In this document: positions 17,307 through 25,541 of the stretch, piece after piece | Layout of the letters: the number at the start of each line of letters is the position of its first letter | How positions within the stretch are numbered: position 1 is the first letter of the stretch | Assembly (NCBI GenBank): GCA_030728245.1 | Contig: JANQZX010000133.1 | Coordinates: 1-60,893, forward strand | Direction: 5' to 3' | DNA from: Saprospiraceae bacterium | GTDB lineage: Bacteria > Bacteroidota > Bacteroidia > Chitinophagales > Saprospiraceae | DNA: 60,893 bases | The notes under the pieces: model-generated | Databases searched by the model: none | What the model saw: only the letters and a program-made list of their open reading frames with translations | What the model was told of the DNA's origin: nothing | Made by a program: the position numbers and the translations under genes

Positions 17307-19973
17307 ATGAGGCAAAAATTAGAACAGTTGTTCGAGCCCCGAAGCATTGCTGTCATTGGGGCGTCGGAAAGGGAGGGAAGCGCAGGCAGAATGATCATGG
17401 AAAATATAAAACGACATGGTTTTCCAGGCTCATTGTACCCTGTGAGTTCTAAACATTCCTCCATATTGGGAATGCCTGCTTACAGTAAAGTGGGGAAAAT
17501 TCCCGAGCCAGCTGATTTAGCTATTTTTTGTGCTCCTTTTAGGGTCTTAAGACAAGTGGTTGATGAATGTGTCGAAGCCAAAATTGGAAGTATTCTATTT
17601 TTTGGACCCGATTTTGATACGCAGGATGCAGCAACCATTGATTACATTAACAAAAAATGTAAACAAGGTGAAATCAGAATGCTCGGCCCTTACAGCCTCG
17701 GGTATATTCATCCTCACAAGATGATTTATGCCACAAATATGCCCGTTGAAGTTAGAAAAGGAAACTTAGCCTTACTCTCAGAAAGCGGTCCTCTGCTAGA
17801 GGCCATGCTTGATTGGGCCGGAGAACGGGAAGTGGGCTTCAGTCAGGTAATTTCCCTTGGACTGGCAGGAGATATTGATTTTGCAGATTGCATCGACTTT
17901 TTAGGCACAGATGCTCAAACCGCAGGCATTCTGATATATATGGAAAAGTTACCTAATGCTCGTCGCTTTCTAAGTGCCGCAAGGTCTTTTTCAAGAAATA
18001 AACCCATCATTATTTTAAAGGCAAATAGAAAGAAAGAGGATATAGATTGGAACTCTTCTGTTTTGGACTGGGAAGAAGAAAAAGATTTTGCCTACGATGC
18101 CGCTTTTCAAAGAGCGGGCATTATCAGGGTCGATACCATAGCTCAGTTATTTAATATGGGCCTGGCTGCCACCAATTCTGTAAGACCCACCGGAAATAAT
18201 ATGGTAATTTTATCCAATATTGCCGCAGGGGGTATTTTAGCATTGGATGCGTTGTTAAAAAGAGGGGGGAAGCATAGTATTTTATCTAAGGCGTCCGTTG
18301 AAAAATTAAATTCCCTTTTACCTCATTCTTCATCTGCCGACCGACCTATTCATGTGGGTAATTTTGCCGACACGAAAAGATATACCGAGACGTTGAAGAT
18401 TTGTTTAAATGATGATGCAGTGGATGCCATCATCGTAGTTTACTCCGTTTATCTAAAAAGTGAGGCCCTGAAAATTGCTCAGGCCATTACTCAATTAAAA
18501 CCTTTAAGAAAACCGGTATTCACCGTTTGGATGGGCGGAAACCAGGCAGCTGAGGCGAGAAGGATTTTAGGACAAGCGAAAATTCCTTGTTATCCCTACC
18601 CCGAAAGTGCTATTGATGCACTAATGAGGCTCTACCAATATCATCTGGATCTGAAACTACTGTACGAAACACCCCTTTCTATACCTATCGACTTTAATGC
18701 AGATCAAAAGGCAGCCAAAGGCATTATCGATAAAGCCCTAGCTGAAAATCGATTATTACTTTCCGAAAAAGAGGGTCATGATTTACTCCTGGCGTATGGC
18801 TTTCCGGTTATTGAGAGCTTTTTAAGTACTACCGTAGAAGAAGCTAAAAGTATTGCACAGAAAATAGGTTTCCCTATCGTAATGAAAATCGATTCCATTG
18901 ATATTTTACAGAAAACAGCCGTGGGCGGCGTTCGTCTGAATATTAGAGATGTGAATGAAATGACCGAGATTTGGACAAATATGATGCTTAGTTGCTCAAA
19001 AGCACATCCTACCGCTGATATTAGAGGCATTCGGATTGAAAAAATGGTACTTAAGGGCTTTGATCTGTTTATTGGTTCTTACAAAGATCCTACTTTCGGA
19101 CCTTTGATGCTCTTTGGAAAAGGCGGTTGGGATAAGGAGGTTTTTCCAGATATTCGCGTCGGTCTTCCTCCCCTGAATATGGCTCTCGCTCAACAAATGG
19201 TAGAAGGAACCCAGCTTTTTACCCTCCTAAAGGGTTACCGAAATCAATCGGGCGTACCATTAAATCTATTATATCTCTGGCTACACCGGTTTTCTTACCT
19301 TCTTATGGATTTTCCAGCCATAGCAGCCGTTGAAATTAATCCTTTTCGAATGGATAATGAAAGTGGCATGGCTTTGCACGTAGCGGTGAGATTACAGAAA
19401 ACAAACGAATCGACAAATCAACATTTCCGACACCTGGCACTTTCTCCCTACCCTGGAAAAGATTACTGTTTAGATAAAAATCTACGCTTGGGACAATCCG
19501 TTCACCTACGACCCGTAAGACCAGAAGATGAACCTGGCCTGGCCGAAATGCTCAAAAATGTCTCCCGCGAAACCCTGTATATGAGATTTTTCGGCTACAT
19601 ACCCAAAATAGACCATACCTGGTTAACCCGTTTTACTCACATCGATTACGATAGAGAAATAGCTATTGTCGCTACAATTCCTCCAACAGAAGATAAACCC
19701 GAGGCCATCATTGGAATCGTTCGTATTATCGAAGATGCCTGGAGAGAATCAGCCGAATACTCAATTCTCATTGCCGACCTTTGGCAAGGGCAAGGACTGG
19801 GTATCATGCTAACTAATCATATTCTGGATATTGCCAAAAAACGGGGTATAAAAAAAATAGTGGCCTCCGTACTACCGAATAATGAGTCGATGATTAAACT
19901 TTTTGTAAAAAAAGGATTCACCATCGATAAAAAATATCCCGATGTTTACGAAGCTTTGTTAATCCTCCAATAA
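17307..19973 (+). CDS. PatZ-like protein lysine acetyltransferase (ADP-forming acyl-CoA synthetase-like + GNAT)
   Basis: The 888-residue protein has the architecture and length of PatZ/YfiQ: CoA-binding domain (about 5-100; IAVIGASEREGSAG), succinyl-CoA-ligase-like domains (about 145-460), an ATP-grasp-like domain (about 480-700), and a C-terminal GNAT domain (about 725-888) with the acetyl-CoA motif WQGQGLG (826-832). In active ADP-forming synthetases the phosphorylated His lies in a SSHTG motif. The aligned segment here reads SSVLD (about 250-254) ahead of YDAAFQRAGIIRV, so that His is lost. The synthetase part is thus probably regulatory, and the GNAT part does the acetylation. It appears co-transcribed with the deacetylase-like gene upstream. 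Confidence 0.9.
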   Translation: MRQKLEQLFEPRSIAVIGASEREGSAGRMIMENIKRHGFPGSLYPVSSKHSSILGMPAYSKVGKIPEPADLAIFCAPFRVLRQVVDECVEAKIGSILFFGPDFDTQDAATIDYINKKCKQGEIRMLGPYSLGYIHPHKMIYATNMPVEVRKGNLALLSESGPLLEAMLDWAGEREVGFSQVISLGLAGDIDFADCIDFLGTDAQTAGILIYMEKLPNARRFLSAARSFSRNKPIIILKANRKKEDIDWNSSVLDWEEEKDFAYDAAFQRAGIIRVDTIAQLFNMGLAATNSVRPTGNNMVILSNIAAGGILALDALLKRGGKHSILSKASVEKLNSLLPHSSSADRPIHVGNFADTKRYTETLKICLNDDAVDAIIVVYSVYLKSEALKIAQAITQLKPLRKPVFTVWMGGNQAAEARRILGQAKIPCYPYPESAIDALMRLYQYHLDLKLLYETPLSIPIDFNADQKAAKGIIDKALAENRLLLSEKEGHDLLLAYGFPVIESFLSTTVEEAKSIAQKIGFPIVMKIDSIDILQKTAVGGVRLNIRDVNEMTEIWTNMMLSCSKAHPTADIRGIRIEKMVLKGFDLFIGSYKDPTFGPLMLFGKGGWDKEVFPDIRVGLPPLNMALAQQMVEGTQLFTLLKGYRNQSGVPLNLLYLWLHRFSYLLMDFPAIAAVEINPFRMDNESGMALHVAVRLQKTNESTNQHFRHLALSPYPGKDYCLDKNLRLGQSVHLRPVRPEDEPGLAEMLKNVSRETLYMRFFGYIPKIDHTWLTRFTHIDYDREIAIVATIPPTEDKPEAIIGIVRIIEDAWRESAEYSILIADLWQGQGLGIMLTNHILDIAKKRGIKKIVASVLPNNESMIKLFVKKGFTIDKKYPDVYEALLILQ

Positions 19974-20021
19974 CCTATCATTTATTGGGAACATATCCGT
20001 ATATTGTAAAAAAATTAGACC

Positions 20022-21116
20022 ATGCCCACCTTTAAATGCACCTTTTTTCTCCTTGCTTTTGTTGCCATAACCTCCACTCTTCAGGGACAGGAAAACAAGA
20101 TGGATTTTGAAAAATATGACCCGCCATCTTCTTTAAAAGTTACGGAACATGCTTTATTAAAATCAAAATTTCCCTTTGTCGATATCCATAGTCACCATTG
20201 GAATATGGCTACTCAGGACCTGACCATTTTACTAAAGGAAATGGATTCACTCAATATGGGTGTATGTATTAACCTTAGTGGCAGAGGTGGAAATGCATTG
20301 AAAGGCATGGTCGAAAATGTTAAGAAATATGGTGCTGAAGATAGAATTGCCATTTTTACAAATGTTAGCTTCAATGGCATAGATGAACCTGATTGGACAT
20401 CAAATGCCGTAAAACAACTCGAATTTGATGTGCAAAATGGTGCAAAAGGTCTAAAAATATTTAAAAGTTTAGGACTAAGCGTAAAGGATAAAGCGGGGCA
20501 ACGTGTCGCTATTGACGATATTAGGTTGGATCCTATCTGGGCAAAATGTGGAGAACTTGGTATCCCCGTTTTGATTCATTCCGCAGATCCCGCACAGTTT
20601 TGGGAACCTTTTGACGAAACAAATGAACGTTGGTTAGAGCTTAAAACGCATCCGGGAAGAAAAAGGAGTAATACCGACCCCGCTCCTTTTTCAACCCTAA
20701 TCAAAGAGCAACATCATGTTTTCCAAAAACACCCAAAAACGACCTTTATTAATGCTCATTTCGGATGGATGGCAAATGATCTGGATTCTTTATCCAGATT
20801 TCTAGATGTTTTTCCTCATGTAAATGTTGAATTTGGTGCAGTTATCGCCGAATTAGGGAGACAACCAAGACGTGCCAGTGCCTTCTTTGAAAAATACCAG
20901 GATCGGATTCTTTTTGGAAAAGATGCCTATAATCCAGAGGAGTATTTTACTTATTTCAGGGTGCTGGAAACTGCCGATGAGTATTTTCCTTACTACAAAA
21001 AATATCATGCCTTTTGGAAAATGTATGGCCTACATCTTCCAGATAAAATTTTGAAAAAGATTTATTATCAAAATGCTGTCAGAATTGTTGGTTTGAAAAA
21101 ATCAGTTTTTGAATAG
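20022..21116 (+). CDS. Secreted amidohydrolase-family (amidohydrolase 2) protein
   Basis: A signal peptide (cleavage near LQGQ) precedes a TIM-barrel metal-dependent hydrolase or decarboxylase of 364 residues. Motifs of the Amidohydro_2 group are VDIHSHHW (HxH metal ligands after strand 1), VLIHSADP, FINAHFGWM and LFGKDAYNP (Asp after the last strand). The group covers decarboxylases, lactonases and amidases, and the substrate cannot be told. Export to the periplasm is unusual among characterised relatives but common in Bacteroidota annotations. It lies 48 nt after the acetyltransferase gene on the same strand. Confidence 0.85.
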   Translation: MPTFKCTFFLLAFVAITSTLQGQENKMDFEKYDPPSSLKVTEHALLKSKFPFVDIHSHHWNMATQDLTILLKEMDSLNMGVCINLSGRGGNALKGMVENVKKYGAEDRIAIFTNVSFNGIDEPDWTSNAVKQLEFDVQNGAKGLKIFKSLGLSVKDKAGQRVAIDDIRLDPIWAKCGELGIPVLIHSADPAQFWEPFDETNERWLELKTHPGRKRSNTDPAPFSTLIKEQHHVFQKHPKTTFINAHFGWMANDLDSLSRFLDVFPHVNVEFGAVIAELGRQPRRASAFFEKYQDRILFGKDAYNPEEYFTYFRVLETADEYFPYYKKYHAFWKMYGLHLPDKILKKIYYQNAVRIVGLKKSVFE

Positions 21117-21131
21117 AAAAATGACAACCTC

Positions 21132-22328
21132 ATGAAATGTAAATTCTTACCTATTATAGCTTTTTCCCTCTTTTGGATGGCTAACCTGTCGGGGCAAACC
21201 TTTACCCCCGAATCGGTACCTAATACGAAGATTCAAAATAATAGTTACATCAGTGATCCATCTAACATATTGGATGAAGAAACTTATAACCAGATAAATA
21301 ATCAGTTAACCTTTCTGGAGGACAGTGTTGGTAATCAGGTAGCTTTAGTTATGTTGCCTTCCATAGGCGAAGCTATACCTAAGGATTTTGCCTATAAACT
21401 GTTTAATTTATGGGGAATAGGAAAAAGTGGAGCGGACAATGGGTTACTCATATTATTTGTTCTGGATCAAAAAAGAGTTGAGTTTGAAACAGGTAATGGA
21501 CTGGAAAGCATTTTGCCAGATGCCATTTGCAAAAGAATAATAACTAACGAATTAATTCCTTCCTTTAAAAACGAGGCTTATGGGGAAGGCTTATTAAAAG
21601 GAATAAATGCCATTTCCTCCATAATTCAAAATCCTGAAAATGCGGTTGAATACGAGGAAAAGGAAAATAAAGGGGAAGGTGGTTTCTTTTTGCAACTGTA
21701 TGGCTACCTGACTGCTTTCGTTAATGGCATCATCGTGTTGCTTTTAGGGAGAAGTTTTAAGAAAGATGAAACACCTTACAAGAAATATCATACACTCAAA
21801 AAATACAATATAACGCCCCTTGCCTTTATTTTTCCCATCCCATTTTTGGGCATCCTTTGGTTTGTCAGGAAGGAAATGAAAAAGTGGCGAAATACGCCTC
21901 CTCAAGAACCCCATGGAGTGAAATTAAGCAAAGAACAAGAAAATAGGTCGAATAACCATTTAAATTCAGGACAGTCAAAAGAAGCTGAATTAGGGGTGGC
22001 AGAATATGACGTTTGGATAGGTGAAGGGGTTGAGCCTACGATTTTGCGATATGTAAAATCCCCTAAAAGTTACACAAAATGTCCTTCCTGTAAATTTCAA
22101 ACGGAAAAGTTGGCCAATTCAACTACCTTAAGGGCAGCAACTTATTCAAATACAGGCGAAGAATTATTGCGTTATTCTTGTTTACATTGCGGAAACCAGC
22201 GGGAAAAAATAAATATTATCCCTAAAAAGGTGAGAAGTAGCTCAAGCGGTTCCGGTGGTGGAAGATCAGGAGGTGGTAGCTGGGGCGGTGGCAGAAGCAG
22301 TGGAGGTGGTGCCGGTGGCAGTTGGTAA
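21132..22328 (+). CDS. TPM-domain membrane protein with zinc ribbon and Gly/Ser-rich tail
   Basis: This 398-residue protein starts with a signal peptide (cleavage near LSGQ), followed by a TPM domain (about 37-165; ISDPSNILDE, GLLILFVLDQKRVEFETGNGLE), two hydrophobic segments (about 188-206 and 228-243), a zinc-ribbon-like module with two Cys pairs (CPSC and CLHC, about 316-350), and a tail of GGGRSGGGSWGGG-like repeats ending GGSW. Gly-rich tails of this kind are typical of YgcG-type TPM proteins. TPM domains have acid phosphatase activity in plant TLP18.3, but the bacterial role is unclear. It is convergent with pyrD, 27 nt away. Confidence 0.85.
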   Translation: MKCKFLPIIAFSLFWMANLSGQTFTPESVPNTKIQNNSYISDPSNILDEETYNQINNQLTFLEDSVGNQVALVMLPSIGEAIPKDFAYKLFNLWGIGKSGADNGLLILFVLDQKRVEFETGNGLESILPDAICKRIITNELIPSFKNEAYGEGLLKGINAISSIIQNPENAVEYEEKENKGEGGFFLQLYGYLTAFVNGIIVLLLGRSFKKDETPYKKYHTLKKYNITPLAFIFPIPFLGILWFVRKEMKKWRNTPPQEPHGVKLSKEQENRSNNHLNSGQSKEAELGVAEYDVWIGEGVEPTILRYVKSPKSYTKCPSCKFQTEKLANSTTLRAATYSNTGEELLRYSCLHCGNQREKINIIPKKVRSSSSGSGGGRSGGGSWGGGRSSGGGAGGSW

Positions 22329-22355
22329 ATGACTTTTCAGGAAAAAGGAAGGAAA

Positions 22356-23393
22356 TTATTTATTTGTTCCGCTTACTAAGTTTTTAACTAAAAACGGACC
22401 TTCATACACTAAGCCAGTATAAATTTGAATGAGTGTTGCCCCCGCGTTCAATTTATTTTTCGCGTCTTCTACTGAGGTAACTCCCCCTACTCCAATAATA
22501 GGTAGCATTCCATTTGTTTTTTCAAAAATATAGGCTATAAGTTGATTTGATTTTTCACGAACAGGCTTTCCGCTAATCCCTCCAGAACCAAAGGATTCAA
22601 GCAACGACTGTTCAGTAAATAGATTCGTACGATCGGACGTTGTATTTGAAACAACTAAACCATGGCATTTCGTCGATTGAACCACCTCGATGATATCATC
22701 TACTTGAGATAATTCCAAATCAGGGGCTATTTTTAAAAGGATAGGTTTACTGTTTATCATCCTATTATTAGCTTGTTGTAGTGCGGTTAATATAAGAGTG
22801 AGAGGTTCTTTTTCCTGCAAAGCTCTGAGTCCCGGCGTATTCGGGGAACTTACATTGACGACAAAATAATCGACGTAAGGAAATAGTTTTTCAAAGCAAA
22901 TCAGATAATCATCTAATGCATTTTCATTCGGTGTATCCTTATTTTTTCCAATATTCCCACCTATTATTAGCCCTTTTGGTCGTGTGAAAGCTATCAATTG
23001 CTCAACAAGAAAATCTACTCCGCGATTATTGAACCCCATTCTATTCAAAAGAGCGTCATCCTCTGGCAAACGAAATAAGCGGGGTTGAGGATTTCCATTT
23101 TGAGGTTTAGGAGTTACTGTACCCAGTTCAATGAACCCAAAGCCGAGAGCAGGCATTTCATTCAGGTATTCACCATTTTTATCGAAGCCTGCTGCCAGGC
23201 CGATGCGATTTTGAAAAGAAAGGTTACAAAAAGAGACCGCTGAAACATTAGATTCCGAGGAGCAATACCCTTTGAACAGACCCCCAATCACAGGAATTTT
23301 CAATAAAACTTTAAATAAAAACAACGTTAATCCGTGCGCTGTTTCCGGAGGAAAGAGGAAAAGAACGGGCTTAATAAAAAGTTTATAGACCAT
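22356..23393 (-). CDS. pyrD: Dihydroorotate dehydrogenase (quinone), class 2
   Basis: The enzyme oxidises dihydroorotate to orotate in pyrimidine synthesis and passes electrons to quinone. The 345-residue length and the amphipathic N-terminal helix (VYKLFIKPVLFLFPPETAHG) are those of membrane-associated class 2 enzymes. FMN and substrate motifs include NRIGLAAGFDKNGE, NRMGFNNRG, VNVSSPNTPGLRALQ (with the catalytic Ser) and IIGVGGVTSVEDA. It is the last gene of a minus-strand run after the response regulator, 28 nt away, so part of its expression may come from the upstream genes. Confidence 0.96.
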   Translation of the reverse strand: MVYKLFIKPVLFLFPPETAHGLTLFLFKVLLKIPVIGGLFKGYCSSESNVSAVSFCNLSFQNRIGLAAGFDKNGEYLNEMPALGFGFIELGTVTPKPQNGNPQPRLFRLPEDDALLNRMGFNNRGVDFLVEQLIAFTRPKGLIIGGNIGKNKDTPNENALDDYLICFEKLFPYVDYFVVNVSSPNTPGLRALQEKEPLTLILTALQQANNRMINSKPILLKIAPDLELSQVDDIIEVVQSTKCHGLVVSNTTSDRTNLFTEQSLLESFGSGGISGKPVREKSNQLIAYIFEKTNGMLPIIGVGGVTSVEDAKNKLNAGATLIQIYTGLVYEGPFLVKNLVSGTNK

Positions 23394-23421
23394 AAAACCG
23401 AAAATTTAGCTGATAACCATG

Positions 23422-24141
23422 TTAAAGAACCCGAAGTTGAAAACCATTTCCATGAATATTAACAATTTCAATATTAGGATCTTCCTTTAACAATTTCCTA
23501 AGTTTGGTAACAAAAACGTCCATTGAGCGGGCCGTAAAATAGGTGTCATCACCCCATATTTTAGTTAGCGCTTCGGCTCTTGCCACCACATTATTCATAT
23601 TATCTGCAAATAAACAAAGAAGCGCTGATTCTCGTGGAGAAAGTTTCACTTTTTGATCTGGATTGGCTGCTTTTGTATATACCAAAATTCTAAGATCTGC
23701 ATCATAATGATAATCCCCAATCGTATAATATCTGCTAACTTCCTGGGATACAGGCTTCTCAGGAACATTGCTTCTTTTCCTTTTTAGGATGGCATTTATT
23801 CGTAAAAGAAGTTCTTCCGAGTTAAAGGGTTTGGTGATATAATCATCTGCACCGATTCTAAAACCTTCCAAAACGTCAGCTTTCAGCGACTTTGCGGTTA
23901 AAAAAATTAAAGGCATAGAAGGATCAGCGTGTAAAATTTCTTTGGCCAAAGTAAACCCATCTTTCTCAGGCATCATAACATCAAGAATACAAATATCAAA
24001 TTTTCCATCTTTAAAAGCATTCCAACCTTTCACACCATCATTTGCCAGTGTCACATCATATTGATATAATTCCAGATAGGAGCTAAGAACGTCTCCAAAA
24101 TTCTGGTCATCTTCGACTAATAGAATTTGCTTATTATCCAT
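23422..24141 (-). CDS. OmpR-family response regulator
   Basis: The 239-residue protein has a receiver domain (about 4-118) with acidic pocket Glu10/Asp11/Asp12, phosphoacceptor Asp54 in ILDVMMPEKDG, and LTAK, followed by an OmpR-type winged helix (about 135-238; KLSPRESALLCLF, ARSMDVFVTKLRKLL). It would bind DNA on phosphorylation by the kinase encoded just upstream (32 nt gap). It lacks the PglZ-like effector domain of PorX, the known T9SS-linked response regulator. Its target genes are not evident, although its place behind sprA makes envelope or secretion genes plausible. Confidence 0.95.
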   Translation of the reverse strand: MDNKQILLVEDDQNFGDVLSSYLELYQYDVTLANDGVKGWNAFKDGKFDICILDVMMPEKDGFTLAKEILHADPSMPLIFLTAKSLKADVLEGFRIGADDYITKPFNSEELLLRINAILKRKRSNVPEKPVSQEVSRYYTIGDYHYDADLRILVYTKAANPDQKVKLSPRESALLCLFADNMNNVVARAEALTKIWGDDTYFTARSMDVFVTKLRKLLKEDPNIEIVNIHGNGFQLRVL

Positions 24142-24173
24142 TTTTAATGAGTTTCAAATGAAAAAATGATAAA

Positions 24174-25538
24174 TCAATGAAGGGGAAAAAACAGGATAAA
24201 ACTGCTTCCCTTGCCTAATTCACTGCGAACATCTATTTTACCTTTATGGGCTTCAACCATTGTTTTGACATAACTTAATCCTAGTCCGAAGCCCTTGACA
24301 TTGTGAATATTACCCGTTGGTACTCTATAAAATTTGTCAAATATAAATTTACGGACATCCCTGCTCAAGCCTATTCCCTCATCCTTCACAATAATCTCCA
24401 GGCCTTTATCTACATTCCTTGTAAAAATGGTAATATGCGGTTTTTGAGGAGAATATTTATTAGCATTATCTAACAGGTTATTAATAATATTGGATAAATG
24501 TGTCTGGTCTCCATTTATAACGGGTGAAGCAGCATTTAAAAAGCCTTGAACGGATCCTTCTCTTGCCTCTACTTGCAGCGAAATATTTTCAATAGCTGCA
24601 AGAATAAGGTCATGCATATTGATAGAGCCCCACTTTAAATTAAAGTCCTTTTTATCTAAAAGAGCCATTTGCAGCACCTTTTCCACTTGCTTATGCATGC
24701 GAATATTTTCCTGCTTAATAATTCTTGAAAAGCGCAGTATTTTATCTTCGTTTTTTAAAACGGCGGGGTTATTTAGTGAATCTGCAGCTAAGGAAATGGT
24801 AGCAATTGGCGTTTTAAACTCATGGGTCATGTTGTTTATGAAATCCGTTTTCATCTCTGACAACTTCTTCTGAGTAAAAATAATATATAAAGTGTAGCCA
24901 AAGCAAACCAGAATAATACCAGCAAAAAACAGGGTTGCCGCCAGGGTTTTACCTAAAGATCTTAGAATAATAGCATTTTTATTTGGGAAAAATATTCTTA
25001 ACTCGCCGGGAACGGGACGCTCCCTTGGAAAAACATTAACTCTGAAAGCAGTATTCTCATCTCCGGTATTGACGTATTCCGGTAAAACATTTTCTTTTTC
25101 CTCCTCATAATTAAACTTTTTGCCATCAAGAATGACAAAACTACCTTTTTCAAAACCATAGATTCCGTAATGATACCTATAGCTTGGAATTTGACTATTA
25201 ATACCTCTAATGGCTAACTCCTCTTTAAGAATTCCATCTAAATAATCCATTTTAATTCGATTCTCCAGATTTTTTTCTTTTTCTTTGGATCCAAAAGGAT
25301 TATAAGAAGGGACATTACTGTTAGGGTATTTTTGGCTCATGGAAGAAAGGAAAAGATCTTTTTCCTCATCGAGTTCCAATTTTTTAACCACTTCATTCAG
25401 TGCACTAAAAACACTTTTTTCAAATCGCTCAGTATTCACCTGCGTAGCTGATTGAATGAGGCGTATTTGTGACCAGATAACCCCAACTATGGCCATAGCC
25501 ATAAGTGCCAGAATTCCAAAAATGACTTTTTTATTCAT
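24174..25538 (-). CDS. Membrane sensor histidine kinase
   Basis: The 454-residue kinase has one helix at about 5-24, a periplasmic sensor region (about 25-195) with no domain I recognise, a second helix at about 200-222, a HisKA domain with the phosphoacceptor in MTHEFKTPIATIS, and a HATPase domain showing the N box (NNLLDNANKYS), G1 (DEGIGL) and G2 (GFGLGLSYV). It has no HAMP domain. It is encoded between sprA (3 nt away) and the response regulator (32 nt), so all three are almost certainly co-transcribed. Confidence 0.94.
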   Translation of the reverse strand: MNKKVIFGILALMAMAIVGVIWSQIRLIQSATQVNTERFEKSVFSALNEVVKKLELDEEKDLFLSSMSQKYPNSNVPSYNPFGSKEKEKNLENRIKMDYLDGILKEELAIRGINSQIPSYRYHYGIYGFEKGSFVILDGKKFNYEEEKENVLPEYVNTGDENTAFRVNVFPRERPVPGELRIFFPNKNAIILRSLGKTLAATLFFAGIILVCFGYTLYIIFTQKKLSEMKTDFINNMTHEFKTPIATISLAADSLNNPAVLKNEDKILRFSRIIKQENIRMHKQVEKVLQMALLDKKDFNLKWGSINMHDLILAAIENISLQVEAREGSVQGFLNAASPVINGDQTHLSNIINNLLDNANKYSPQKPHITIFTRNVDKGLEIIVKDEGIGLSRDVRKFIFDKFYRVPTGNIHNVKGFGLGLSYVKTMVEAHKGKIDVRSELGKGSSFILFFPLH

Positions 25539-25541
25539 ATA

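Noticed and set aside
23422-25538. Kinase/regulator pair considered as PorY/PorX
   Set aside because: The regulator is a standard OmpR winged-helix protein of 239 residues and has no PglZ-like domain, which PorX requires.
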